Shown one piece after another: positions 41,560 to 50,400 of a DNA stretch of 64,000 bases (position 1 is its first letter; every line of letters starts with the position of its first letter). The stretch is from the NCBI RefSeq assembly GCF_947172395.1, contig NC_069095.1:1054001-1118000 (forward strand), in the 5' to 3' direction. Under the pieces are notes generated by a model. It worked only from the letters and a program-made list of their open reading frames with translations, searched no databases and was not told where the DNA came from. Both the position numbers and the translations under genes were made by a program. The DNA is from Bicyclus anynana. Taxonomy: Eukaryota; Arthropoda; Insecta; Lepidoptera; Nymphalidae.

Positions 41560-42221
41560 AGATACTAATATTATATAGGGGAAAGATTTGATTGTTTGAT
41601 TGTTTGTTTGTTTGCATTGAATAAACAATGACTATTCAAATGTTCGACTCTGTGATGGTCAAAAAACTACAATTTAAAACAAATATCTAGAGCCTAAGAA
41701 AACGCAAAACTAGTTTAGAATCGTCTGATGATGAAAATAAAGATGAAGAAAAAGTAGAGACAGAAAAAAATAAGAATAAATTTATGACTCTAATACCGGA
41801 ACTCCGAAGATCAACGAGAGTGCATACGGTTCTATACTGAGCAGGGACTAATGTGTTGGTATCGGAACTCCTTCAATATTTCTTTATATTTTATCTTCCA
41901 TTTTAAAATATCTAGTTTAAACTTATGTCATATTAAATGACATTAGATTTTAACAATTTTAAATAGGATTAAAGAAAAATTAATTTAAAATTAATCCTAA
42001 TTTCATGTAATACAAAAAAATTAGAAAATGAGTCTAAGACCCTATTTATGTTACAATATTTTATTAATAGAGATAGTAAATAAAAAGTAAATTTTATAGA
42101 GATAGTAAAAATCTTTGCTATTGTGTATTTATTTTTCATTCGTTCTTTAATAATTCTGAAATACAATAATACTGAAGTAGGTAACTTACTTACGCGGACG
42201 AAGTCACATGCGTCTGCTAGT
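41560..42221 (+). mobile_element. Longer Helitron-like element (662 bp)
   Basis: Starts TAGATACTAATATTATATAG and ends TACGCGGACGAAGTCACATG followed by CGTCTGCTAGT, the termini of the family A/B group. Unlike the ~200-bp copies it has ~550 bp of unrelated interior, including an exon-like open segment at 41691-41840. Confidence 0.6.
41691..41840 (+). other. Exon-like 50-codon open segment inside a Helitron (captured sequence?)
   Basis: Immediately after ATATCTAG, an acceptor-like AG, the sequence reads SLRKRKTSLESSDDENKDEE, continues with more K/E residues, and ends PELRRSTRVHTVLY before TGA. The charged, Ser-rich composition with a basic end looks protein-like and unlike the surrounding AT-rich sequence. 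Helitrons are known to pick up host exons, which would explain it. I do not recognise the protein. It could also be a chance frame of 50 codons. Confidence 0.3.
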
Positions 42222-43515
42222 GATTAATAATATAACATGAAAAATCTGATGTATTAATTAAAAGCATTCATTTAATTTTATTTGTCTCAGTTATTAGTCA
42301 AATTAAATAAGGTCTTAGAATAATTTTATTTTTATCACTGTGACTCGAAATAGGTTTTACGTTTATTATTAAGCCTTAGACTGAGAAATTTCTTAGTAAA
42401 TAACAGATGTAACTGTTATTTATTAAAATTATTTACTAATTTGGTTCAGAACATATTGAGTGAATCATGATCGTTCACTTTGTCACATCACTATTTTTGA
42501 TTCAATAAAAAATGGTATCACAGGAAACTTCAAAAGAGATCGCTGAATTCATTATTCGACTATAATTAATATTAATTCCTAATACTATTTCCATTCCTAG
42601 CACCGTATTAGTTGGAAATAGTATTTACAAAAATTTGAAATTCTTTAGAGAAGCTGCAGATTTTAAGAATGATAATACTTTATATTTTTTATAACGACAA
42701 ACGTTATCGCGTGTGAAAAATGAAATGCGCCATCTAGCGTTGAACGAATAAACTATTACCTAAAGAAACATTTTGTTTGATCTCGAGGCTCGTACCCCCG
42801 CCCCGTGTTACACAGGTCGGAGAAGACCCGACGTCTCTTTTGTTTGAAAGAGTATACTTCCAGATTGGTCCATTTTAATTTTCACGAGAATCGATTTAGT
42901 ACTTTTGTGTTGAAATCAAAATAGCTGATATACGTCTTTGAAGACGTTCCATTAAGATTATGGTTCAACTTATTAGCCGAATACTCTACCATACGATTAT
43001 CTTGCAGTCTTCATTACGTGACGTGTAAAGACAAACCATATTACGTTTTCACTTACTCTCAAGCGATTTCGGCCTTATCATATACCAGACGTTGGATCTT
43101 ATGAGATGGTGTAATTTTTATTTAGTTACAAAACTTTATGATTTTCCGCCTAGTTAACAACCAGACATTTTAAGGGCTTACTACATGGCTAGGCCTCCTT
43201 CCTTATAGGAGAGCAGCAGTGGCGTGCACAAGGCGTTTAATTAGGATATGCACTATATTATGTACAATTTTGTTACAAAATGGAAAATTCCTTCTCCAAT
43301 GCAGGTTCGTAATGACACCTTAGGATGCATTATTGCGTCTACGGAGTGCACGCCACTAAAGCGCAGTTATGTAGCTTAAACTGTCAGATGGTAATGATAA
43401 TGATCCGACCCGACGGCTTACCTCTCCTTTCCGAGGGGATGTAATACTACTGGCTTTCAAACCCTGTGCTACCATTAGAAACAAAACCTTAATATTTCAT
43501 TTCCGAACCAGGACT
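42222..43515. other. Unannotated AT-rich DNA
   Basis: Contains a 13-bp inverted repeat AATACTATTTCCA near 42582-42628 and, at 42835-42885, TTTGTTTGAAAGAGTATACTTCCAGATTGGTCC, a piece shared with repeat M and the 37429 element. Confidence 0.4.
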
Positions 43516-43525
43516 AGAAGCTTAT

Positions 43526-43987
43526 CATCATCATCATCATCATATCAGCCGATGGACGTCCACTGCAGGTAATAGGCCTTTTGTAGGGACTTCCAAACAT
43601 CACGATACTGAGCCACCTGCATCCAGCGAATCCCTGCAACTCGCTTGTTGTCGTCAGTTTTACTAGTGCGGGGTCGCTATTCCAGCATTTTGGGACCCCA
43701 ATGTCCATCGGCTCTTCGAACTACGTGCCCCGCTCATTGCCACTTCAGCTTCGCAACTCGTTGAGCTATGTCGGTGACTTTGGATCTTCTGCATTTTTGA
43801 TTCGATCACGCAGATATACTCCTAACATAGCTCATTCCATCGCCCGCTGTGTGCATTCGAGTAACATCTTTTCGTCCGAAATTCTTCAATGCCTGAAGAC
43901 AAAAGTCTTCGAACAGTGCGTCTTGCCAATGATGACATATGGTTCCGAGACTTGATCGCTATCTATGGGCCTCATAAAAAGGCTCAG
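43526..43987 (-). pseudogene. RTE-clade LINE insertion with inverted 5' segment (twin priming) and TSD
   Basis: The minus-strand part runs from the (ATC)n tail at 43526 to CGCCCGCTGTGTG at 43853 and encodes the ORF end from the MERAM region onward. From 43854 to 43987 the adjoining upstream portion (SEILQCLKTKVFEQCVLP, MMTYGSET) lies on the plus strand. In the intact element the outer edge GGCTCAG and the inner edge CACACAGCGGG are only a few bases apart, so the two pieces are contiguous but one is flipped. AGAAGCTTAT occurs on both sides (43516-43525 and 43986-43995) as a 10-bp TSD. All of this is expected of an insertion primed from both nicked strands. Not coding-competent. Confidence 0.9.
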
Positions 43988-43995
43988 AAGCTTAT

Positions 43996-44331
43996 GATAC
44001 CTTCAAATTAAAAACACATTCATACAAACATATTTTCTACAATTCTTGATTTTGGTGCATAGAATAACATCTAAACAAACTGTTCCGTATAGTATAGCTA
44101 TGTAGTAGTACTGGACGATTTCGTCCCTAATGACTACGTGATTCTCTTAAATCGTGCTAATTGTACGCTACAAATCATTGCGAGAACGCCCTTTGTGAAT
44201 GTTGATTTTGTTTTTGGACGTCATGCATCGAGAAATAAAAATGGATCAAAAAGTCCACTTATGGTCATCGATTTGATGGAACGATTTTGAGGGTAAATGT
44301 GTGTGTATAAGTAAAATGAACCTAACTAACA
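43996..44331. other. Unannotated sequence
   Basis: Nothing recognised. Confidence 0.4.
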
Positions 44332-44440
44332 TACCAGACAATTTTACTTATTCTCTGCATGTGTGAAGTCTGCCAATACGCATTGTGGACTATTTGGCCT
44401 AACCCCTCTCTATCTAAGAGGAGATTTGAGCTCAGCAGGT
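44332..44440 (+). repeat. SINE-B 3' end
   Basis: CTGCATGTGTGAAGTCTGCCAATACGC through GGCCTAACCCCTCTCTATCT to GATTTGAGCTCAGCAG. The CAGCGTGG between CATTG and TGGACT is deleted. Confidence 0.75.
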
Positions 44441-44614
44441 TCTAAGCTTTAAGTGTCAAGGATGGCAGATGCACAAAGTAACACTATCAATCATTATTGG
44501 AATCGTTCATTTAACTTACAACTACAGGTCTACCCTCTAATAGTCTAATTACATTTACATTGAACAAGTATAGCGCTGATACTATCAGATGTAAACCAGG
44601 ATTAAACTAGCGTA

Positions 44615-44720
44615 AGGCAGCCAAGAGTGAAATCGCGGGCTGGTAACCGCTAGTAGCGAGGTTAAAGGATCCTTTTACAGTATACTAATACTCCCTTTCT
44701 CCACTCGTGTTGCCTTCCAG
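44615..44720 (+). repeat. Dispersed repeat D, third copy
   Basis: GAGGTTAAAGGATCCTTTTA ... CTCCCTTTCTCCACTCGTGTTGCCTTCCAGCT shares the closing motif with 53535-53575 and 19285-19310. Confidence 0.4.
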
Positions 44721-44909
44721 CTAAGTAACTAACAATGCAATGGCCTTACTTCTATTAACTCACCCATTAGCTTCTATATCACTATCACTATTTTAACACT
44801 GCACCATTACTATTCAACAAATGGAAGACGAGTATCCATTCCAAGAACTTGATTACACTCTGAGCTATTCAACTAGCAGGCTACAGTGGAGGCAAGGTGC
44901 CCAACTCTG

Positions 44910-45042
44910 TTCCATTTCAGCCTAATCGCCTCAGTAGCCGCAGCGCAAAGGAGGAACAAACATACACACTTACGCACAAACTTTCGCTTTAATAATATTA
45001 AAGCTAAAGTTTGTGTGCGAATGTGCGTTTGTGTGCGAGTAT
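44910..45042. mobile_element. Two Helitron family B 5' ends, head to head
   Basis: 44910-45000 is a minus-strand 5' part (GCCTCAGTAGCCGCAGCGCAAAG, AGGAACAAACATACACACTT, CGCACAAACTTTCGCTTTAATAATATTA). 45000-45042 then repeats the first ~40 bp in plus orientation (AAAGCTAAAGTTTGTGTGCG...). The result is a short palindrome centred near TAATATTA. Confidence 0.65.
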
Positions 45043-45507
45043 ATTGTGATCATACATAACCTTCTACGTAACACAACTTGATGTCGAATTAATGCAGTGG
45101 CTTCTTCTTCAGTTTCTGAAAGCGACCGAATTGACGAATACCCAGATACTTGATAGGTGGACAATTAAATTGTTTCATCAACTTTAAAAAAAAAACAAAA
45201 CAGAGTAAACTTTTTGTCGTCTTAACTGTCGTTAGTACGTACAGCCAAGAAACGACGAAAGCGTAGAAATTAATGACGCTAATAAAATAAATGTGCGACA
45301 TTCGTTTACACGTTCCTGTCTTTATGTCTCATTTAAGACGACGTATACTTTTACAACGCGCTCGTAAACCGTCCCATGTGGCGATATAGCCAACTTTTAC
45401 ACAAAGCGTAACATTTGATTATAGCCAGTGATATTAATCATATTTGTTGACTAGCCAACACCCGCGGCTTGGGGTACTTAGTTTTGCTTTGTAAATACCA
45501 TGTCCAT
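45043..45507. other. Unannotated sequence
   Basis: Nothing recognised. ACTAGCCAACACCCGCGGCTT at 45450 weakly recalls a Helitron terminus. Confidence 0.35.
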
Positions 45508-45603
45508 TTTCCTGGCCTGAAAATGAACGTGACCAAAACAAAAATAATGTGTAATGATCATGTTTCGCTCCACCCAATTATAGTTGAAAATGCTGTACTC
45601 GCA
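45508..45603 (+). pseudogene. RTE-clade LINE, RT-core fragment
   Basis: Encodes FPGLKMNVTKTKIM then HPIIVENAVL. GLKMNxxKTK is the conserved block shortly after the catalytic FADD motif in RTE reverse transcriptases. Only about 32 codons remain, followed without a break by the 219-bp repeat, which suggests both derive from one element. Confidence 0.7.
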
Positions 45604-45822
45604 ATGGGGATGATGACTAGGTTTGAATATATTGATTTTAATGATACATTCGGGTAAATAAGGTCAATGTTAACTAATTTATACATAAAAAGCAAAGATT
45701 GACTGGATATTAGCAAAATAAATAAGATTTTAAAAGTTTAAAATCTATTAAAAATATTTGATCGTAATTAGATGAAAATTCATACAGTTTTAGCTTCCTT
45801 ACATTAAATGTGACATTTTTTA
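45604..45822 (+). repeat. 219-bp dispersed repeat, copy 2
   Basis: Starts ATGGGGATGATGACTAGG; gap-free match to 6965-7183. The differences are scattered substitutions with one dense cluster near AAGATTTTAAAAGTTTAAAA. Confidence 0.8.
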
Positions 45823-46163
45823 ATATCTATCATGAAAATCAAAAAAAATACTTTTCTTGTATGCTTTACCTAGCTATAAATAAAAATCACATAAAAATAA
45901 TCTAATTATACAAACATACCATGAACTAAAACAATTAGTAGAAAGATTTACACTTAAAAGTAAAATACTGCCTTCAGTTTTTATTGCATTTGCATGTTCA
46001 GACGTCATTAATATCATTCACTGAAAGAAAGTTTGTGACTTGTGAGGCAAATAGTTCGGTGCAACGACTCGGGCTACGAAGTCGCTTCACAATAATGAAG
46101 GTACACGTTGTTTATAGCACTTGTATGTATAAGTTGGGCTTCCTGTTAGAAACAAAATTTTGT
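45823..46163. other. Unannotated sequence
   Basis: Nothing recognised. Confidence 0.4.
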
Positions 46164-46385
46164 GTTCTTAATTGGTCCTGGTCTGGCTGGTGGGAGGCTT
46201 CGGTAGTGGCTAGTTACCAACCTACCAGCTAAGATTTACGGCCAGGCGATTTCGCTTTCCGGTACGATGTCGTGTAGAAACCAAAAGGGGTGTGGATTTT
46301 CATCCTCCTCCTAACAAGTTAGCCTTCTTCCATCATGAGGTGAGATTTTAGACAATGGTTAACCTATAAAGACCAAAAAAAGAAG
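46164..46385 (+). repeat. SINE-A, tRNA-like head missing
   Basis: TTCTTAATTGGTCCTGGTCT, GGGAGGCTTCGGTAGTGGC, then TCCGGTACGATGTCGTGTAG and TTTTCATCCTCCTCCTAACAAG. A deletion follows, joining TTCCATC to ATGAGGTGAGA. It ends in an A-rich tail. Confidence 0.85.
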
Positions 46386-46495
46386 ACCATCAACCTGAAT
46401 TGGAGCAGCGTGGTGGGTCTAAGTTGCATATCCCCTCTCATACGAGGAAGGTTCGGTCCTGTAGTGGGTTGTTAAAATGAAATAGGCTGATAATG
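46386..46495 (+). repeat. Decayed SINE-B 3' end
   Basis: GAATTGGAGCAGCGTGGTGGGT ... TATCCCCTCTCATACGAGGA ... TAATGAATCA follows the order of SINE-B with many changes. Lies directly behind a SINE-A tail. Confidence 0.45.
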
Positions 46496-46582
46496 AATCA
46501 CTGAGTACAGAAATCTGTAAAACTGACTAGTTCTTCCAAGAAAGCAAGACAGTAATTTTTAAATCAAAATACTATAGCTGAG

Positions 46583-47092
46583 GGCCTAGCGGCAGTTTGA
46601 TTCTGTTACTATCGTGTTAACGTAAACGAGAATTTCTAAGGAATCGAAACAGCGCCATCTAGTGGCACTACTGCACAACTGTTTTTTAATTACATAGAAA
46701 TTCGCGTTTATGTCAACGCGATAGTCGTCGTTATCAACCCACATTCGGCTCACTGCTGAGCTCGAATCTCCTCTCAGAATGAGAGGGGTTAGGCCAATAG
46801 TCCACCACGCTGGCCCAATGCGGATTGGCAGACTTCACACACGCAGATAATTAAGATAATTCTCTGGTATGCAGATTTCCTCACGATGTTTTCCTTCACC
46901 GATTGAGACACGTGATATTTAATTTCTTAAAATGCACACAACTGAAAAGTTGGAGGTGCATGCCCCGGACCGGATTCGAACCCACACCCTCCGGAATCGG
47001 AGTCAAAGGTCATATCCACTGGGCTATCACGGCTCATCGCAATGCAACGCGATAGTAACAGTATCAAAATATTGAAAACTCTCACTAGGCAC
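46583..47092. mobile_element. Palindromic MITE P, split by a SINE
   Basis: Left arm GGCCTAGCGGCAGTTTGATTCTGTTACTATCGTGTTAACG; right arm (reverse complement) GCCTAGTGAGAGTTTTCAATATTTTGATACTGTTACTATCGCG. The second pair ACGTAAACG.GAATTTCTAAGGAAT / ATTCGCGTTTATGT nests inside, around a core with CAGCGCCATCTAGTG. Without the SINE it is about 180 bp. Related copies are at 47715 and 47870. Confidence 0.75.
46726..47044 (-). repeat. SINE-B, full length with perfect 12-bp TSD
   Basis: The minus strand reads GAGCCGTGATAGCCCAGTGG (box A), GGTTCGAATCCGG (box B), then the whole body to CACTGAGCCG-type end AGCAGTGAGCCGAATGTGGGTTG. CAACGCGATAGT is present at 46714-46725 and again at 47045-47056. Best copy of SINE-B here and the reference for the others. 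Confidence 0.92.
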
Positions 47093-47505
47093 ACTATACC
47101 CCTTTACGAATAGATATTGCAGCTTGTGAGAAAAGCTAAACACTAGCATCTAAACATTAATTTCTCTTTGTCCCCGTCTGTATGAACAGTCCACATGGAA
47201 GGCTATACAAACAAGTAAATAAAGACACGCGACGCCGAGGGTGGGAGCTTAATGAAAAAGAATGCCTTCTATGTCGATAGAGATTCCGTATAAATCTAAT
47301 AAAAGTGACCGCTCTTTATAAGGCTTTAGCTGACTTATTTTCCTGCAGTTTTACTACGTCGTAGTTATACAATATCATCTTAGCGTTAATGTGATCATTG
47401 GTAATTATAACTAGCAGCATGGGGGCACAGAATACATAATACTAAATAGCGGTAGTATTTAGGTAATTTTCCAGACAAACTTGTCATAAAAAGATCAACT
47501 TATGG
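47093..47505. other. Unannotated sequence
   Basis: Nothing recognised. Confidence 0.4.
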
Positions 47506-47694
47506 TAGGGGTCTACTGATCCGGATCGTACATCGTATCGCATCAAACTGATTTTTAATTTTACGGTAGATAAAATCCGTTTGATGCGATCCGAACGATG
47601 CAGATCAGTGGACGCAGCAGACTTTCTATACAAAGAATACGAAAATCCGTTTGATGCGATGCATACGATTCGATGCGGATCTGTGGACGCCTGC
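47506..47694. mobile_element. MITE Q with GTCCACTGATCCGCATCG-type arms, right end duplicated
   Basis: Left arm GGGTCTACTGATCCGGATCG ... CGCATCAAACTGATTTTT. Two right arms follow in the same orientation: AAAATCCGTTTGATGCGATCCGAACG...GATCAGTGGACGC (47573-47622) and AAAATCCGTTTGATGCGATGCATACG...GATCTGTGGACGCC (47643-47693). Non-coding. Confidence 0.7.
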
Positions 47695-47714
47695 CGTATA
47701 AACAACCAGCGAAT

Positions 47715-47861
47715 CTTACTATTACTATCGCGTTAACGTAAACGCGAATGTATATGGAATTGAAACAGTGCAGTAGTGACACTAGATGGCGCTGTTTCAA
47801 TTCCTTAGAAATTCGCGTTTACGTTAACGCGATCGTCACAGTATCAAACTGCTACTAGGCC
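47715..47861. mobile_element. Palindromic MITE P, second copy
   Basis: ACTATCGCGTTAACGTAAAC GCGAAT at the left and ATTCGCGTTTACGTTAACGCGATCGT at the right are near-perfect complements. The inner GGAATTGAAACAG / CTGTTTCAATTCC also pair, with GATGGCGC at the core. The right side extends to CAGTATCAAACTGCTACTAGG. Confidence 0.8.
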
Positions 47862-47869
47862 CTTTGTGT

Positions 47870-47995
47870 GCCTAGTGGGAGTTTTCAATATTTTCATACT
47901 GTTCCTATCGCGTTGACGTAAACGCAAATTTATATGGAATTTAAACAGTTGTGCAGTAGTGACACGAGATGGCGCTGTTTCAATTCCTTAGAAAC
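47870..47995. mobile_element. Palindromic MITE P, third copy, truncated
   Basis: Starts GCCTAGTGGGAGTTTTCAAT, follows the same order, and stops inside the right arm at CAATTCCTTAGAAAC. It lies only 8 bp after the second copy and in the same orientation. Confidence 0.75.
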
Positions 47996-48081
47996 TTAGG
48001 TACTTGACTAAATTAAAATTAAATGTTGGTGAGCAATATAATATTTTATTCTTGTTCGCTATCGTTCGTTTATTTGTTGTA

Positions 48082-48268
48082 GTAGACGCCGCGCGGTTTT
48101 ACCCGCGTGGTTCCCGTTCCCGTAGGAATACGGGGATAAAATATAGCCTTCCTCGATAAATGGGCTATCTAACACTAAAAGAATTTTTTAAATCGGACCA
48201 TTACTTCTTGAGATTAGCGTGTTTAAACAAACAAACAAACTCTTCAGCTTTATATATTAGTATAGATA
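48082..48268 (-). mobile_element. Helitron-like element, family A
   Basis: GTAGACGCCGCGCGGTTTTACCCGCGTGG to TTATATATTAGTATAGAT. The CTAG terminus is changed to GTAG. Confidence 0.75.
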
Positions 48269-48712
48269 TAGTTAATAATAATAAATATAAATATTATTAA
48301 TAATCTCAAATCCTTAATTCAATGATTAAGTAGCAGCGCTTCTCTAGATGTAGTTATGCGAGAGATAAATATAAACTTGCAAAAGGCGCAACCATTCATA
48401 AATTGCGTATGTTGTATGCAAAAATCATACATCATGTATACACCATCAAATTCTATATCCACAAAATCACATAATTATACGGTGAGTGTGAAAAATTCCA
48501 CCCCTTAAAATTTACAACGTGAAATTGCAAATATTTTCACATACAATATCGCGTGTTGCAAAAGCTGATGCATTATCCTTTACATTTTGATGGGGGCTAA
48601 TGACGTTGAAAAATAAGCTTAGCTTAGCTGAACGGGGCACGACTTAATAGCGGGGCGGGTGTTACTTACTGATGTATTGTGTCATATATTAGAACGGTCA
48701 TGGGATATCTTT
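48269..48712. other. Unannotated sequence
   Basis: Nothing recognised. Confidence 0.4.
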
Positions 48713-48741
48713 TTTAACCGACTTCAAAAAAAGGAGGAGGT
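48713..48741 (+). repeat. TTTTTAACCGACTTC repeat, terminal fragment
   Basis: TTTTTTAACCGACTTCAAAA followed by AAAGGAGGAGG, fused to a SINE-A at 48742. Confidence 0.6.
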
Positions 48742-48838
48742 CCCTAACAACTTAGCCCGCTTCCATCTTAGATTACATCATCACTTACCATCAGATGAGA
48801 TTGTAGTCAAGAGCTAACTTGTAAAAAATAAAAAAAAA
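48742..48838 (+). repeat. SINE-A 3' end
   Basis: CTAACAACTTAGCCCGCTTCC to GAGCTAACTTGTAAAAAATA plus A-rich tail. About 95 bp. Confidence 0.85.
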
Positions 48839-50145
48839 TCTCTGCCAGCAATAAGGGACTGAGACGGATAAGCTTGAGACAGCTAGGTACAGATAGTTCC
48901 TACAGAAAGTTACAAGATACAAGATTAGCAGATAAAAACTCAAGCGTCTTCTAAGAAATATTTTCCAAATATACTCCATAATTATTTTCTATTATACTCA
49001 AGCGTGGTTTAGTATATTCTTGCGCAGACACGAATACCCGGCAAGGAGGGTAGACTGAAGGCTGTATAATGGTATTGCAAGGGTGCGTCAAGTGACAGTC
49101 GCATTGCCATCCATTATTAGCGCATCCTTATTTTTTACATATCCTTATTTTTATTAAATACGACTTTGTCATTCAATTTTTTTTTATTTCGAAAATTTAA
49201 TAGTTTTATTCTTTCATATTGATAGATGAATTTATTAATTTTTTATCATTTTAATGTAAGACATTTTAACACGTAACTCAGAATTTACTTACATTTTGTA
49301 CTTTTTATAGTTAAAATTATTTTTAACGCGTTTTAAGTTTTAAAAATTATAAATAGTTAAAATCTAACTATTTATAATTTTTATAATAATTTAATTAATA
49401 TTAATTGTTATAATAATTTATTTAAATTGAGATTTTTTTATTCTTTTTAAATTATTTAATTATTAATATGTTGTATTTGTTGTTGGATGAATAAATATTC
49501 TATTTTTCAATGAAAAAAAAACTAAACTTACATTAACTAAAAATTAAAACTTAAAATAAAATAAAATTAAGTTTAAATGAAAACTTAGAACAAAGGTAGG
49601 TAAAAATAAGATTTTAAAAATCCCACTTATTTTAACTGTCATTAACTTATCAATATTTACTTGTTACAAATAAAGCTTTAACAATTTGTGTGTGAAAAAC
49701 ACCGCACTATTTATTGCATCAAAGTTAATTATATCATAAATACAGCATACAATTGAAACAAATGTTAGTATAATTACTAGACAGTCTAAGCCAAAAATAT
49801 TTGTTAAAAAAATTGTTTTAAATAATATTGCATTCAGAATAAGGCTGCGCAAGACGTTGCGTACACATTGCCAAGAGCTGCATTCATTAACTAATGTATA
49901 GACTCTCAAAATATTTGCACATCAAATTTTGCACGAAGGAAAAAGATGAAGGAAGACTTCCTCGGATAATTAATGATTTGGCAACTTTATCATTTTCTTT
50001 ATTATTATTTTTAACACTGTGAAATGTGAAGGGGTCGTAATTCTAACTAATGATATTAAAGCGAATGTAATTTAGTTTGTCACGTTTCCAATGTTTTAAT
50101 TTGTCAACACATTGCCTGGAATCCAAAAAATTAAGGTTCATAAAG
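48839..50145. other. Unannotated very AT-rich DNA with one hairpin
   Basis: A perfect 18-bp hairpin (AAAAATTATAAATAGTTA, loop AAATC) lies at 49342-49382. The 81-codon frame at 49664-49909 is unrecognised. Confidence 0.45.
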
Positions 50146-50400
50146 TCAAAGTCAAACTTCAAAGTCAAAGTTCATTTATTTAAATTAAGCTAAGTTAACA
50201 AGCAGTTTCGAAACGTCAGGTAATAATATAATTAGATAATGGTGATAATAATTGGTCGACAACTTAATATTAAGATTACGCAGGTTCCAAAGCGCCTTGA
50301 TCTGAGAAGTGCTCAAAACAAATTCAGCCAGGGTTTATTTTTTGTTTATCACCATTTTACCAATGTTGTTTATTGAGTAAATAATCCTTAAGTATAGTAA
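50146..50400 (-). repeat. CR1/Zenon-type LINE 3' end with AAAGTC tail
   Basis: AAAGTCAAAGTCAAACTTCA, then TTTAAATTAAGCTAAGTTAAC, CGAAACGTCAGGTAATAATA, AATTCAGCCAGGGTTTATT and TCACCATTTTACCAATG: the full 3' UTR in reverse. Confidence 0.75.

Noticed and set aside
43514..43955. A small host gene with two exons on opposite strands
   Set aside because: Both pieces are RTE C-terminal sequence; the inversion plus TSD explains the arrangement.
46950..47040. A tRNA gene on the minus strand
   Set aside because: Same reasoning for SINE-B; a perfect TSD flanks the whole repeat.
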